From positions 221,739 through 285,738 of the forward strand of contig MNCI01025228.1 of the NCBI GenBank assembly GCA_015680685.1: a stretch of DNA of 64,000 nucleotides, in the 5' to 3' direction. Below are positions 22,144-32,559 of the stretch, in pieces. This DNA comes from Gnetum montanum (lineage: Eukaryota > Streptophyta > Gnetopsida > Gnetales > Gnetaceae). Every line of letters begins with the position of its first letter. The first letter of the stretch is position 1. The notes below the pieces were generated by a model that was given only the letters and a program-made list of their open reading frames with translations, did no database searches and had not been told where the DNA came from. A program made the position numbers and the translations under genes.

Positions 22144-23339
22144 AAAACACCGTTGTTGACATTGTAGGCCCTTCTTTGATCTACCTATGACCATGGGACA
22201 AGACCCTTGATAAGTTTACCTTCATGAAGGGGGTGGTCAATGACATGATCGACCATTTAAAGTAGATCGATCTAGAAGTGGGTGAGTGAAGTAGCTACGC
22301 TAGGCTTTTTAACTTACTAAACTTTTCTACACCACTATGACTAATGCCTTTTTGTGTTTAGTTGACAGCCTCTCACATCAAGTGGAATCCTAAGTAAGTA
22401 GTTAAGATCAATGTCATGCCTACATTCCCACTGAAAGTGACCAAAGTACCTAGTTACATATATGATGAGGCTAGCGAATGTGCACTGTACTCGGCACAAT
22501 CCTTGTGGAAGTGTAGGCATGTAAATGAAGACCTATGGAAACGAGTCCAAAGGATTGAGAAGGAGAAGGAAAATCTAACTGCCGAGGTGTGAGATCTCTA
22601 CTCCAGGAATGAGTTCCTTTTGTCCTGGGATACCAACAATGGTAGTTGGTGCATGGCCATCATTGATTATGCTAGGTATTGGACAGCCATGCAACGCAAC
22701 AATGAGGCCACACGTGAAATAATAGAGAATCATACGCAAATGGACTTGTTGGCCTAGAAGAACCAAGATTGGAAAGACTATAGTGCAAGAGTTTATGAGT
22801 GGGGCTAGTCACAGAAAAACCATAAGCATATGTATAAACTAGAATGTGCCACCTACCGTAAACACTACCGGGATGCTTCTGTTAAGTTGTATATGCATGA
22901 AGTGCTCCTCGATGTCATTGGCACTTCTGGGGCTTACAACAAGTTCATGCAATAAGTGATGGTTAGTGAATCCCCTGAACAGGAAGTGAGTTTCCCCGTG
23001 GATGGGACCACCACTACCTCCTTTTCACCAGGGCCACTGAGATGGACGGCTATTGAAAAGAGGAAAGTTGCAGCAAATGCTGACTTGGTAGATAGGTATT
23101 ATGCAGACATTACTAAAGAGGAGATCTTACAGTGCCTTAGGGTCAGCCTAGATTGCATATCCCTTGAGACAGATGCAGGGTCGTCTCAGGTTAGTCACTT
23201 TTTTGTGATGAAATGAATTATTTTATTCCATTTTTTATTGTGACTCTAGCTGACTACTTTAATTTCTGTAATATAGAATTCGAATGAAGATACAAGGCCT
23301 TATGAGGAAGGGAATGATGGTGCAGAGGAAGATTCGTAG
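22144..23339 (+). pseudogene. Exons 6-8, helical C-terminal part and stop, copy 2
   Basis: Exon 6 encodes LDKFTFMKGVVNDMIDHLK. Exon 7 encodes SYIYDEASECALYS, VNEDLWKRVQRIEKEKENL (coiled-coil-like), NQDWKDYSARVYEWG, YRKHYRDASVKLYMHEVLLD and, near the end, ITKEEILQCLRVSLDCISL. Exon 8 adds 20 acidic residues before TAG at 23337. The junction of exons 7 and 8 is exactly in phase. A TAG at 22806-22808 sits at the same place as one in copy 1 (330-332). Confidence 0.52.
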
Positions 23340-24149
23340 CATGACAGCAAGGGATTTTATTTAAATTTTTGAAAAAATATTGTAAACATTATTTGATTGA
23401 GACTTTAAATGAAAGATTAACTATGACAAGATTCCCTTTATTTTGGCTTATGTATTATCTATGTTATCTATTTTTATCTTTTTTTTTGTTTCTTCCTAGT
23501 TTTAGGCCATTTTAGACCATTGTGAGGTGATAAGAAAAAGATTTATTTTTATTTTTATTTTTGGATAGCCATTTTTAGGCCTTGGCAAGCCGCAGTGATA
23601 ATTTAAGGCCATTCCAGGCCATCACTAGTTTTAGGCCATTTTGGACCATTGTGAAGATGCGGGGTAAAGAATTTTTTCAATTTTAGTCCTAGGTGGGTCA
23701 TGAAATACACGAACAAAGCACACAACATAAACAGTGTACATAAAGAGGACATTAAAGCCAACGATGAATGTAAAGCAAACAATGTAGGTGAGGAGAAGTA
23801 TGCGTAAAGGGTAACGTAGCTACGCTAACATGGACATGGTTCAATTTTGGAGTTGCTTTTTGACCCATCATGGGTTTGACAATGTATAAGGCTAAATGAC
23901 CTTGTTGTGGTATTCCTCTACACTATCATCTACCACCTAAAATGGTAGTTTAGACCATCTCGTGACTTCGTTGGTACCAGTTTTAGCTTGTTCAAGTGCC
24001 TCCGTTTGAATAGGGGCTTGTTCTTTAGAGACTTCGATATTTGAACCTTGATCTACCCCCACATTATTTATGGTCTAAGGAGCTACTTCATCGTTGTGTA
24101 TCACCACTTCCCCTTCCACATAGGGTAAATGGATCTCTTAATATATCAG
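23340..24149. other. Spacer between antisense gene end and protease, copy 2
   Basis: The probable 3' end of the antisense gene lies in the T-rich stretch around 23400-23480. A 30-bp direct repeat (TTTTAGGCCATTTTAGACCA) occurs at 23502 and again, nearly identical, at 23632. From about 23900 the minus strand is the readable tail of the gag-protease frame (LPYVEGEVVIH and acidic stretches), with stops. Confidence 0.45.
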
Positions 24150-24662
24150 TGATGAAACGACCCTCAATTGGGCCAACCATAATCTCCCCAAAATTAGGTT
24201 AAATCCTAGCATCTCCTCTACCACTATGAATGTTGCGTTTATGGTGAACTGGTCCCCTACCACAAAGTTGATCTACACAGTCCCTTTTACTTGCACTCAC
24301 ACCCCATTAAACAATTTTAGGGAGGATGTCATCATAGGCTTGATTTGATCCACTAGGCCCAATTTGTCCACAATGGGAAAAGGGATGACATTGATCGTGG
24401 CACCATCATCAACATGTACTCTTCGGATCCTATATTGGCCAACCCAAATCATGATGAACATTGGTGTCATTGTCACCTGACCCTTTTCAAGGTTGTCTTT
24501 AATGGATCCATCACAAAATATTAACTGAGCCAGCCTCAGTTTTTTAGATGTAGGAGGGAGCATAACTACATGAATTACCTTTTCCTCTACCGGTATGCTT
24601 TCGTCCACTGGTATGGACATCAACATATGAACCAAGGCCTCACAGTGTGCGGTAGAGATCAT
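24150..24662 (-). pseudogene. Aspartic protease domain, Tat copy 2
   Basis: The 24297-24662 stretch contains VDDGATINVIPFPIVDKLGL, the aspartic protease active site of the D-x-G-A-[TS] type with the following L-P and K-L-G words usual in Tat elements. Past a stop, LILGRLWLAQLRVVSS (about 24180-24230) gives the end of the domain (G-R-x-W-L). The enzyme would cut the Gag-Pol polyprotein. RT does not follow: the antisense gene and spacers, about 6 kb, lie in between. Confidence 0.75.
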
Positions 24663-27556
24663 TACTAGGTTGTACAGGCTAAAGTGGTATTCTTCTATTT
24701 CAGAGCCTGCTTGACTTGAGTAAGGATGTTTAGCACATCTTGTCTACTCTGCTCTTGCTTGCTACCCTTCTATTCCTCCATTCATCCTAGGAGATAAATT
24801 TCCCAAGGAGTAGTAGTTTCAAGTTTGGAGTTGGACCTTTTTGGGTAGGCTGGTGATGATTGCTTGGGTGTAGTGATGTTAACTATTGATGAAGAGGGGG
24901 GTGAAGGCATGGAAGATGAGGAGGTAGGCTTAGGGGGACTTGAGGCAGTACATTGTTTAGCCACCTTGTTCGTCATATGCTCTTCGCTCTTCTTTGAACA
25001 GGAAGGCTATGAGGTTGTCTTGGCTTGACTCTATATGGTGGGGCTAGTTGAATGTTTTGGCCCCTTGATGATAAATGGTGTTTCTTGTGTCAGCGCAAGC
25101 GGTGGTGTGGTTTTAAACATGAAAGGTGTATGGCCAGATGTCCGAGAGGGAACTTTAAGGAAAAATGATTGCTGTGGTATCTTTTTGGCTACTACTGCTG
25201 TTGGTGCACTACACTGAGGTGCATGAACTACAAATGGTTGCTGAGGTAGTTTGGGATTACTATTTATGCCAATGGTGTTGATGATGTAGTTGGAATTTTT
25301 GGCATTAAGTGGGTCTATGTAAACGTTCATAAATTAATTCTCATGATGCATGGGATTGCTTTCATATAGAACCAACTTCCCTTGATCAATCATTCGTTGA
25401 ATGTCATCCTTTAACGCTAAACAATAATCTGTGTTGTAACCACAAAGTAGATGGTAGTCATAGAACCACTCCAGCTTGAAATTCATAGGAACTGGCAGTT
25501 TGTTGGGCATAGCTAAAGAGGGGTTTCTAATGAGCTCAGAGTACTGTTGATGCCTTTTGGTTGCCTCCTCCAACATTCGCTTATGTTGGATGTACCCAAC
25601 TTCCAACAATTGCTTTAGGAGTTCTGAAGGCTTGACAAGTAGAGGGGTGTATTTAGAGCAATCTTTATGCTCAAATTGGGCTTAGGTGGTGTTGATGCCT
25701 TTGGTGCTGATGTTGAGGGTTGGGTAGCATTTCTTGAACTAGGCATGGGGTTAGTTGACGTAGTGGCTGCCTTTTTGTTGTTATTGTTCTTGGGCTTAGC
25801 CTCACTTGCCACAGTGGCCACTATGGCTATTTTATCCTTGAATTTCTCTTTTTCCTTCTTGATATACATGTTTTTATATGCAACATAGGCCAGATCTTTT
25901 CTTGCCTCGGTCACGTCTTGAATACTCTTGATCTGGGCAAAAGCTTGACTAAGAGTTCATGGAGCTAGGTAGTATAGTTTGGACTTAATAAAGTCATTTA
26001 CTGCATACTTAAAAATGGCCAGCAGATGGGCCTTCACGATAGGCTCATAGATCTCATTCAAGGTAGCACTCCACTACTATATAAATTTTTCAACTGATTC
26101 TAGTGGATCTTGCTTAATGCTCATTAACTGATCTAGCATAACCTCTGATTTCAATTTATACTTGAAACGAGTTACGAACTGAGTTAGCAACTCCTCTAGG
26201 GTTGAGATAGAAGAGCGTGGGAGTGCGTGGTACCAATCTAAAGCTTTGCCCATTAGAGACATAGCAAATACATGGATGATGGTTTGCGGCTATTATTGCA
26301 ATAGAAGAGACTCATATCTAAATGTCACGAGATGTGCATTAGGGTCACCCTCCCTATTGTATTTTGTAAAGTGGGGGAGTGGCATCCTAGGGGGTAATGT
26401 GAGCATGGGGACTGCCAGGCTGATGGGATCGTCATGGTAGAAATCCATGACTTGTACTATGTCAAAACCAGTAGCTTTTAGGTGATTAATTTCTTTAGTA
26501 AGGGTCTGGATAAGTTGGAATGCTTGGTCCAGACTCGAGGACAATGTAGATGGTTGTATGGTTGTAGGGGAAACCACCATTGGTAACATGGTAAGGGCAG
26601 AAACTTGGCTCATAGGTGGTGCCATTTTTGGTGGCCCCTATGAAGGGTGTTGCTTGTGCTGTCCACCACCCAGTAAGTGGTGTTGTTGGAGTGGCATCTA
26701 TTAGTAGTGCCATACGATAGGTTGTTTGCATGATCAATGGGATAGACCATATTCTCGTGCTTGGTTGTACCATTTGTAGGACCTAGTATGCTTCATTGTG
26801 AACATAGTGCGACATTTGGGAACGCTGCGAAGTAGGGGGAGAAGTGATTGGGATCCACCATGTGGTTGGGGCTGGGGTCGTCATTGATGATGGAACAGGT
26901 GTAGATGATAGAATGGAAGTGAAGAATGTATGCAACTATGATGTAGGTACTGTGTGCACGTAAGGCAAGGTAGCCATGATCGGTTCTTGGTACGATGAAG
27001 GGATAGATCGGGGAACAAATTGTGGAGAGATAGTACCTAGAAATGAGATGGAGGAATAGGCATGTTGATATGCCAAGGGTATCGCATGGCTACCCATGGC
27101 CAATGAAATTGTGGTTTGTGATGGGATGGACGTAATCATAAAGGGAGTAGTCACGAAGAGCAGGTTCGACCAAAAGGCTGTGGCGGGAGGGATAGTCGTA
27201 GGGTTAGTTTGATCCCTATCCTTGGACTGGGAATCTAGGTCCTCTTGTCCATCCTGAAACACCTCATCATAGTGTGACATCATGTCTCATTGTTCCCTAA
27301 ACCTACTTGTCTGTACCAGCTAATCAAAGATCCACTGATACGTTTTCGTCAGGGGAATGAAAGCGCCAGGAGTAGGGATAAATTCCCTTCCATTATGGTC
27401 GAGGAACTCAAAGTTACATTTGTCTTTGAGTTCTTGGACATCCAAGGGCAGATAAGCCTGGATATTAGCATAGAGAAAATTATAAATTTCAATATGTTTT
27501 ACCAAGCTCTCAGGTGATTGGTTTTGGATCCTAAGAGATCGACGTGGCCCTTGCAC
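24663..27556 (-). pseudogene. gag: gag region, Tat copy 2
   Basis: Pieces in order: start region at 27556 (MQGPRRSLRIQNQSPESLVK), proline/threonine-rich stretch 26936-27283, a capsid-like segment 26293-26625 (LPHFTKYNREGDPNAHLVTF) and 26077-26262 (GKALDWYHALPRSSI, LTQFVTRFKYKL, typical gag core), a basic linker 25615-25914, and a zinc-knuckle relic at about 25420-25480 (FYDYHLLCGYNTDYC, then ALKDDIQRMIDQGKL). The first C of the knuckle is Y. Gag forms the particle that packages element RNA. Frames change several times. Confidence 0.75.
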
Positions 27557-27899
27557 TAGGCTAGGCTATCGCTCAGCACCTGTGGAATCCTGAAATGAAA
27601 AAGGAAGCTCAAGGTTTAAGGTAGCAATAGCAGTGGATAAGGAAATCATTTTTGCAAGGTTGAAAATGATTTGTGAGCAAGAAAAAATAGAGATCAAGAG
27701 GTAATTAGAGGCTCTTTGTCTTTAAGGATTCCAAAGGAATCGTCATTGCAACCAGCCTATACCACACAATGCGTAAACAACTGCAAGGGTGTCACGTTTA
27801 CGCTGATGAGTGACAGGGTACAGAGAGTGTGCAGGGCTACCCATGAGATGTAAAAAGGGCACCAAAAGCCCTCCTTCTAGCACCAAAAACTATTTTGAC
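27557..27899 (-). other. 5' leader and primer-binding site region, Tat copy 2
   Basis: In element direction the sequence after the 5' LTR reads GTCAAAATAGTTTTTGGTGC and then TAGAAGGAGGGC. The TGG-type start of a tRNA primer site could be TTTGGTGCTAGAAGG (complement of about 27863-27880), offset from the LTR end. No ORF is expected before 27556. Confidence 0.4.
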
Positions 27900-28415
27900 C
27901 GAAAATGTTGGTGGCTAGAACACCAAGAGGTTACTAGGTGAAAGAATTTAACCCCAAATCCATGCGAGGGCTGTGCTAGAGAAAATAGATTCAGGGTGCC
28001 ATGAATGGTCTTGTCAATCAAACAGGGACTTAATAGGTGTGACTTAACCTTTTGTAGACATTTACTTTAGAAATGATGCTTGTAGTATAATATGATGATT
28101 ATTAAATGCAATGGGATGAAAATGATGCAAAACACGATGATAATAAATAGAAACGTAAAGCAAACTAGAGTGAGAGAATGCACCACCTCAAGATCGCGGC
28201 TTTACTTTATTGAGATGGACACAATCAGTTGTGCAACACTGGGAGGCACAGAAATCTTAGAGGTAACCAGAATGCTCAAAATGTGTCAACTATGCTCTCG
28301 AGTGTGAACTTAAAAGCCAACTACACCAAAAGCTGATTTGGGAAGCCAACTATGCAAAACGCTAATCAACAAGCCAACCAGCCAATAAGCCAACCCTTTG
28401 AACATTATTTGCCGA

Positions 28416-28427
28416 GGTATTTATAGG
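28416..28427 (-). promoter_or_regulatory. TATA box of Tat copy 2 5' LTR
   Basis: The complement of GGTATTTATAGGG gives CCCTATAAATACC, aligned with the copy 1 TATA box at 10391. In the 3' LTR the equivalent has changed to CCTATGAATACC. Confidence 0.6.
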
Positions 28428-28831
28428 GCTAGGAGCAAGATAAAAACATAGTTTAGGTGCCACATGTCCTAGACCCCATAATATGCAAACATGATAGTAC
28501 CATGTAGGCATGTTGTGCTGATCGCAAACTTTGCTACGTTGTAACCATGTCGTCAAAACTGCACATGCTGGAATCTAGTGTGCTAACAATGCAAACAGAA
28601 ATGGAGTCTCTGCCCCAGGACTATGTCTTCCCTATCCTTATGAACAAGATCAAGCATAGTGACAAATTTTGGAGGATGGACTAAGGGGTATGCCAAAGTG
28701 GAATAAATTCGCTAATCACAGTGAGCTTAGTTATTGCTAACAAGCTGTACAGCTAGTTGAAGATGTCCTAATGCCACTATCAACTTTGCATCACTTATGC
28801 TATCTAGCACATTGACATAGCATAGCTACTT

Positions 28832-29325
28832 GCTACACTATGCTATGCTATGTAGTGTAGCATAGCGTAGCCACTAGTTTGAATAGGAAACTTGCATTGG
28901 AGTCAACAACATTTGCTGGAAGCCTTGCTGCATGATGGGTTAATCTTTGGAGCATTTTATTGATTTACATCTTTGCTACGCTATGTAGCGTAGCATAGCA
29001 TAACAACCAATGTAACATGCATTTCTGTCAAAATTGTGGGGTTTCATGAGAAAACTTTGCTTGTGATGAAAGGGCTAACTGAGACAAGGTAGTTTTGGAA
29101 GCCAAAATGTTGTTAGATGCAGTCCTTTTGCCAAAATAGCTTGGCAGAAGAGTCTTTGCATGTTTTTCCCTTGCTACGTTATGCTACACTATGTAGCATA
29201 GCATCCTGTGTTGACCAAATTCTAAATTTTCCTTGCACAAACATCTTACCAAAGCTTATATTTGGATGCTTGATTGATTTTCTGAAGGCTTGTTACACTG
29301 CACAATGTAGCGTAGCATAGTAGCC
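28832..29325 (-). repeat. Inverted repeats in the 5' LTR of Tat copy 2
   Basis: 28832-28871 pairs 14-bp arms GCTACACTATGCTA and TAGCATAGCGTAGC with one mismatch. 28975-28994 pairs GCTACGCTA with TAGCGTAGC perfectly over a 2-nt centre. 29181-29199 pairs ATGCTAC with GTAGCAT. A weak fourth lies at 29292-29325. Order and spacing match the other LTR. Confidence 0.65.
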
Positions 29326-29435
29326 TTCTCTACTAGAAAACTTGTCGAACTATTTTGTCCCCTTGCCTAAATTTCCAAACCTCGCCGAAACATGGAGGTC
29401 TTGAAATTTTATGGTATTTCACTAAGGCCGAGACA

Positions 29436-29645
29436 CCTTGCTACACTCTAGCTTTCTCAAATCCAATGCTTTCATGTAACTTAGTATAAACTCTTCTCAC
29501 ACATGGTCATTTTAACACCACATAAGTCCTTGTTTGATCAAAAATACCATTTAGGAAACCCTGTTTCCATTTTCTCCAGCACAACCCTTGCACAGATTCA
29601 AGGTTAGGCTGTACACCCAGTGACCTCTTGGTGTTCCAGCCACTG
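29436..29645 (+). repeat. Fragment (3' end) of a third Tat-family LTR, plus orientation
   Basis: The last about 150 bp (CCTTGTTTGATCA, TTTTCTCCAGCACAACCCTT, GTGACCTCTTGGTGTTCCAG, then CCACTGATGTTTTT) match the end of the Tat LTRs, in the orientation opposite to copy 2. It abuts copy 2 on the left and Athila copy A on the right. Confidence 0.65.
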
Positions 29646-29649
29646 ATGT

Positions 29650-30640
29650 TTTTGGATGTCAGAACTGCCGACTTGACTTGTATGGATATTACGTGTAGTA
29701 GCCAATCTCTCCACATGACTCTACTGGTCACATCACCCCTCAACCTCACTACCAAACACATGAGTATTAGAGGACTCCTCCTAGGGGTGATGTTCCACAA
29801 ATATACCATCCTTCTCATACAGTTGCATATCTTTCATCCTTAACTCCATTAGCACCTACTCCAGCCATGTAAGGTGAGCTCCCTACCTAGCTGTAGCAAC
29901 GCAATGCTACAAGGGCTGTTAATTCTTACCCTACTGTTGGTCCAAAAAATTGCACAAAGTAGAGACCTTTCTTTAGAATCAATAGTCCAAGAAAATCCTT
30001 ACAGTCACAAGTAGCTAATTCTTCAAATGCCTCATAACCAATTGAAACTTTAGAACTCCGTTCAACCCAAAGGCCACATTCAATGCATATGATCATGTTA
30101 AGTCATGTCATCACCGATTGGATAAAAGTTGGTCATCTTCCTAGGAAATTCTCTGATCCTGGGAGTCCTCTTATATATCTATAGATCATTGGGAACAAAC
30201 CGTGCAAAGCTCTTTTGGATTTAGGTTCTAGTGTCAACTTAATCTCTCAAGAAATGTAAAAAGCTTGGAACTAACATTTGTTTAGAGTTGGCTGACTAGT
30301 CTATCACTATCCCATTAGGACTAGTGGAGGACATTGTCTCCACTATTTGTGAATGGTTGTATCCAGATGACTTCCTAGTGATTCTAGTGAACAATGGTAA
30401 GGGGGACTTCCCAATCATAATGGGAAGAGCATGGCTTAGCCTAATTGATATGTGGCTAGGAATCTGTGATCTTTCCCTAGAAATATCAAAGTAAAATACA
30501 TTTGGAAAGATCAAGAAGAAGAAAGTTCCATGCATCACATATAGTGACATAGGGTATAATTATGTGCAAAAGTCATGGTTTGTACAATGTTTAACATTGC
30601 CTACATGCAAGCAGTGTACACAAAGTAACTAATATATAAA
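29650..30640 (+). pseudogene. gag tail and protease remnant, Athila copy A
   Basis: 29655-30100 matches the proline-rich gag tail of copy B. 30170-30640 matches its protease, with LLDLGSSVNLISQEM at about 30213-30257 (D-L-G-S in place of D-S-G-S). Then a degraded reading follows, interrupted by more than six stops, to the block for KIKKKKVPCITYSDIG. Confidence 0.7.
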
Positions 30641-31079
30641 GAGGCCTATATGTAGTAGCCACAAGACAAGAAGGCACCAAATGGCTGACAGCTAATCAAG
30701 AGAGTAGTTCAACTATATGCATGAAACCAACTGAGGGTTTTACTTGCACTTACATTGATAACATAGATACATTAGAGTAAGCCCATTGCCAACTTCCAAG
30801 TTTTGACATTGAAAATATCAACTGGGAGATTTTGGAAATCCTTGATGAGTTTAAGCAAGAGTCCCTTAAGTTAAAACCATTGCCCACCAGTATGGAATAC
30901 ACATTTCTCAAGAATGGAAAATTGGTAATTATTAATGCTAGGCTTGCTCCTCAAAAAAGAGAGACTACTGAAAGTGATAAATAAATGGTCAAAAACGTTC
31001 ACTTGGTTATATCCCAAATTAACCAGAATAGATCCTAGGATACGCCAACATAAAATTGACACCAATCCCTCCATGAAGC

Positions 31080-32340
31080 CTCAATGACAACCACAAAGGT
31101 GACTTAACCCAAAGCTTAAGCAAGTGGTTAAGGAAGAAATTGAACAGCTTCTAAAAGCTGGGTTCATATACCCCATTGATCATAGTGATTGGGTTAGCTC
31201 CTTAGTTATTATGCCTAAGAAGGGAGGTAAATGGAGGGTGTGTATAGATTTTTAGGCTACTAAATATGGAAACATTCAAGGACCACTTTCCATTGCCATT
31301 AATTAGCTAAGTCCTAGACACCATTACAGGGCATCGCTACTATAGTTTTCTAGATGGGTATAGTGGATACAACCAAATTCAAATAGCCCCAGAAGATCAA
31401 GCCAAGACTACATTCACTAGTCCTTGCAGAACATTTGCATACAAAAAAATGCCTTTTGGATTGTGCAATGTTCCTAAAACATTTCAATGATTAGTTCTAA
31501 GCATATTCTAGTAGCAGATAGGAAATGGTGTGTAAGTCTTCATGGACAACTTCTCCACTTATAGATCCAACTTTGATCAAGCCTTGGACCAGTTATAGCA
31601 AGTACTGAAGTGGTGTGTAGAAACCAAATTAAGGATCAACTGGCAAAAAATCGATTTAATGGTCCAAGAAGGTGTTGTATTAGAGCATAATATTTTGCAA
31701 ACAGGGATAGAGGTAGACCCCAAAAAGATTAAAATCATCCAAGGACTCACTCAGCAACCTAAAACTGTAAAAGATATCTAGTCATTCCTTGGACACACTG
31801 GCTACTATAGACGGTTTATTGGGAACTTTTCAAAGGTTGCAAAACCATTGGTTGAACTAACGAAAAAGGACATACCTTTCAAATGCACTAGGGAATGCGA
31901 ACTAGCTTTCAAACATTAAAATAGAAGCTCATAGAAACACCCATTCTACAATCTCCTGACTGGCCAAACCATTCCACATATTGATTGACAAGTCCAACTA
32001 TGCTTTAGGAACTGTACTTACATAGTTAGATGACCAAAAACATCCTTATTACATCCACTATGCAAGTAGGAGTATTGTTGTTGCACAACATAACTACACC
32101 ACAATAGAGAAAGAATTAATGACTATAGTGTTTGCACTAGAAAAATTTAGGCACTATGCTTTGGGCTATAAGGTATTTGTGCACACAGATCATAGTGCAA
32201 TAATGTTTCTAATGAATAAACCAATGGTGACCCCTTGCATCATATGATGGCTTGTAATCTTACAAGAGTTCAATCTGATAATGATTGATCATAAAGGCAC
32301 CGAGAATGTAGTTGCTAATCATTTATCTCAGTTGTGATGG
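31080..32340 (+). pseudogene. Reverse transcriptase and RNase H, Athila copy A
   Basis: RT words: RLNPKLKQVVKEEIEQLLKA, WVSSLVIMPKKGGKWRVCID, SFLDGYSGYNQIQIAPEDQA and FMDNFSTYRSNFDQ, where the FMDD box reads FMDN. The segment VQEGVVLEHNILQTGIEVDP follows. RNase H (31985-32335): LIDKSNYALGTVLT, YYIHYASRSI, NYTTIEKELMTIVFALEKF, VFVHTDHSAI and GTENVVANHLSQL. At least eight stops interrupt it. Confidence 0.78.
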
Positions 32341-32559
32341 GACAACAAAGAGGATGAATATCCACTCTCTAATCATTTCCCTCATGGACTCCTCTTTTTA
32401 GGTGTAGTAACTAATCAATTGACCATGGAGAGAAACTGGTATAGTAGTATTCTCACCTATCTCGTTACACAACAAACACCACAAGGGTTAGATATTAAAA
32501 AGAAACAATAGTTTCTTCACTGAGCCAAGTATTTTATGGAGATCAATGACAAACTTTAT

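Larger units (their letters stand above)
18546..23339 (+). pseudogene. Eight-exon gene antisense to Tat copy 2, between protease and reverse transcriptase
   Basis: Exons: 18546-18664, 19493-19927, 20023-about 20319, 20402-21440, 21485-22059, 22144-22281, 22362-23189, 23277-23339. The ATG is at 18546 and the stop TAG at 23337. Donors include GTAAGT (18665), GTGAGC (19928), GTAAAT (21441), GTGAGT (22282) and GTTAGT (23190); acceptors end in TAG or CAG. Phase agrees across introns 1, 2 and 7. Intron 4 is only 44 nt by this model, short for a plant, and the exon 3 donor is weak. Every exon from 1 to 7 has a homologue in copy 1. Domains in order are a phosphatase-like part, an unnamed central domain, an acidic repeat and a helical C-terminus. 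Frame shifts (exons 2 and 4) and stops show present decay. Confidence 0.75.
11832..29421 (-). mobile_element. Ty3/gypsy Tat-lineage LTR retrotransposon, copy 2, complete with both LTRs
   Basis: Order in element direction (minus): 5' LTR 27900-29421, leader, gag 24663-27556, protease about 24150-24662, antisense gene on the plus strand 18546-23339, pol 14433-17900, 3' UTR with minisatellite, polypurine tract at 13556-13570, 3' LTR 11832-13555. Total length is 17.6 kb, in the range of giant Ogre-type elements. The LTRs differ by insertions (1724 versus 1522 bp). No target-site duplication is evident: the 5 bp outside are GTGAC on the left and CTAAG on the right. Stops in every domain show that it is inactive. 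Confidence 0.85.
27900..29421 (-). repeat. 5' LTR of Tat copy 2
   Basis: On the plus strand it begins CGAAAATGTTGGTGGCTAGA (outer TG changed to CG) and ends ATGGTATTTCA at 29421. It aligns with 11832-13555 throughout. The TATA box is intact, unlike in the 3' LTR. The AAGCCAAC subrepeat is at 28314-28395. Confidence 0.82.

Noticed and set aside
11827-29426. Target-site duplication of Tat copy 2
   Set aside because: The 5-bp flanks GTGAC and CTAAG do not match, and shifting the ends by a few bases did not help.
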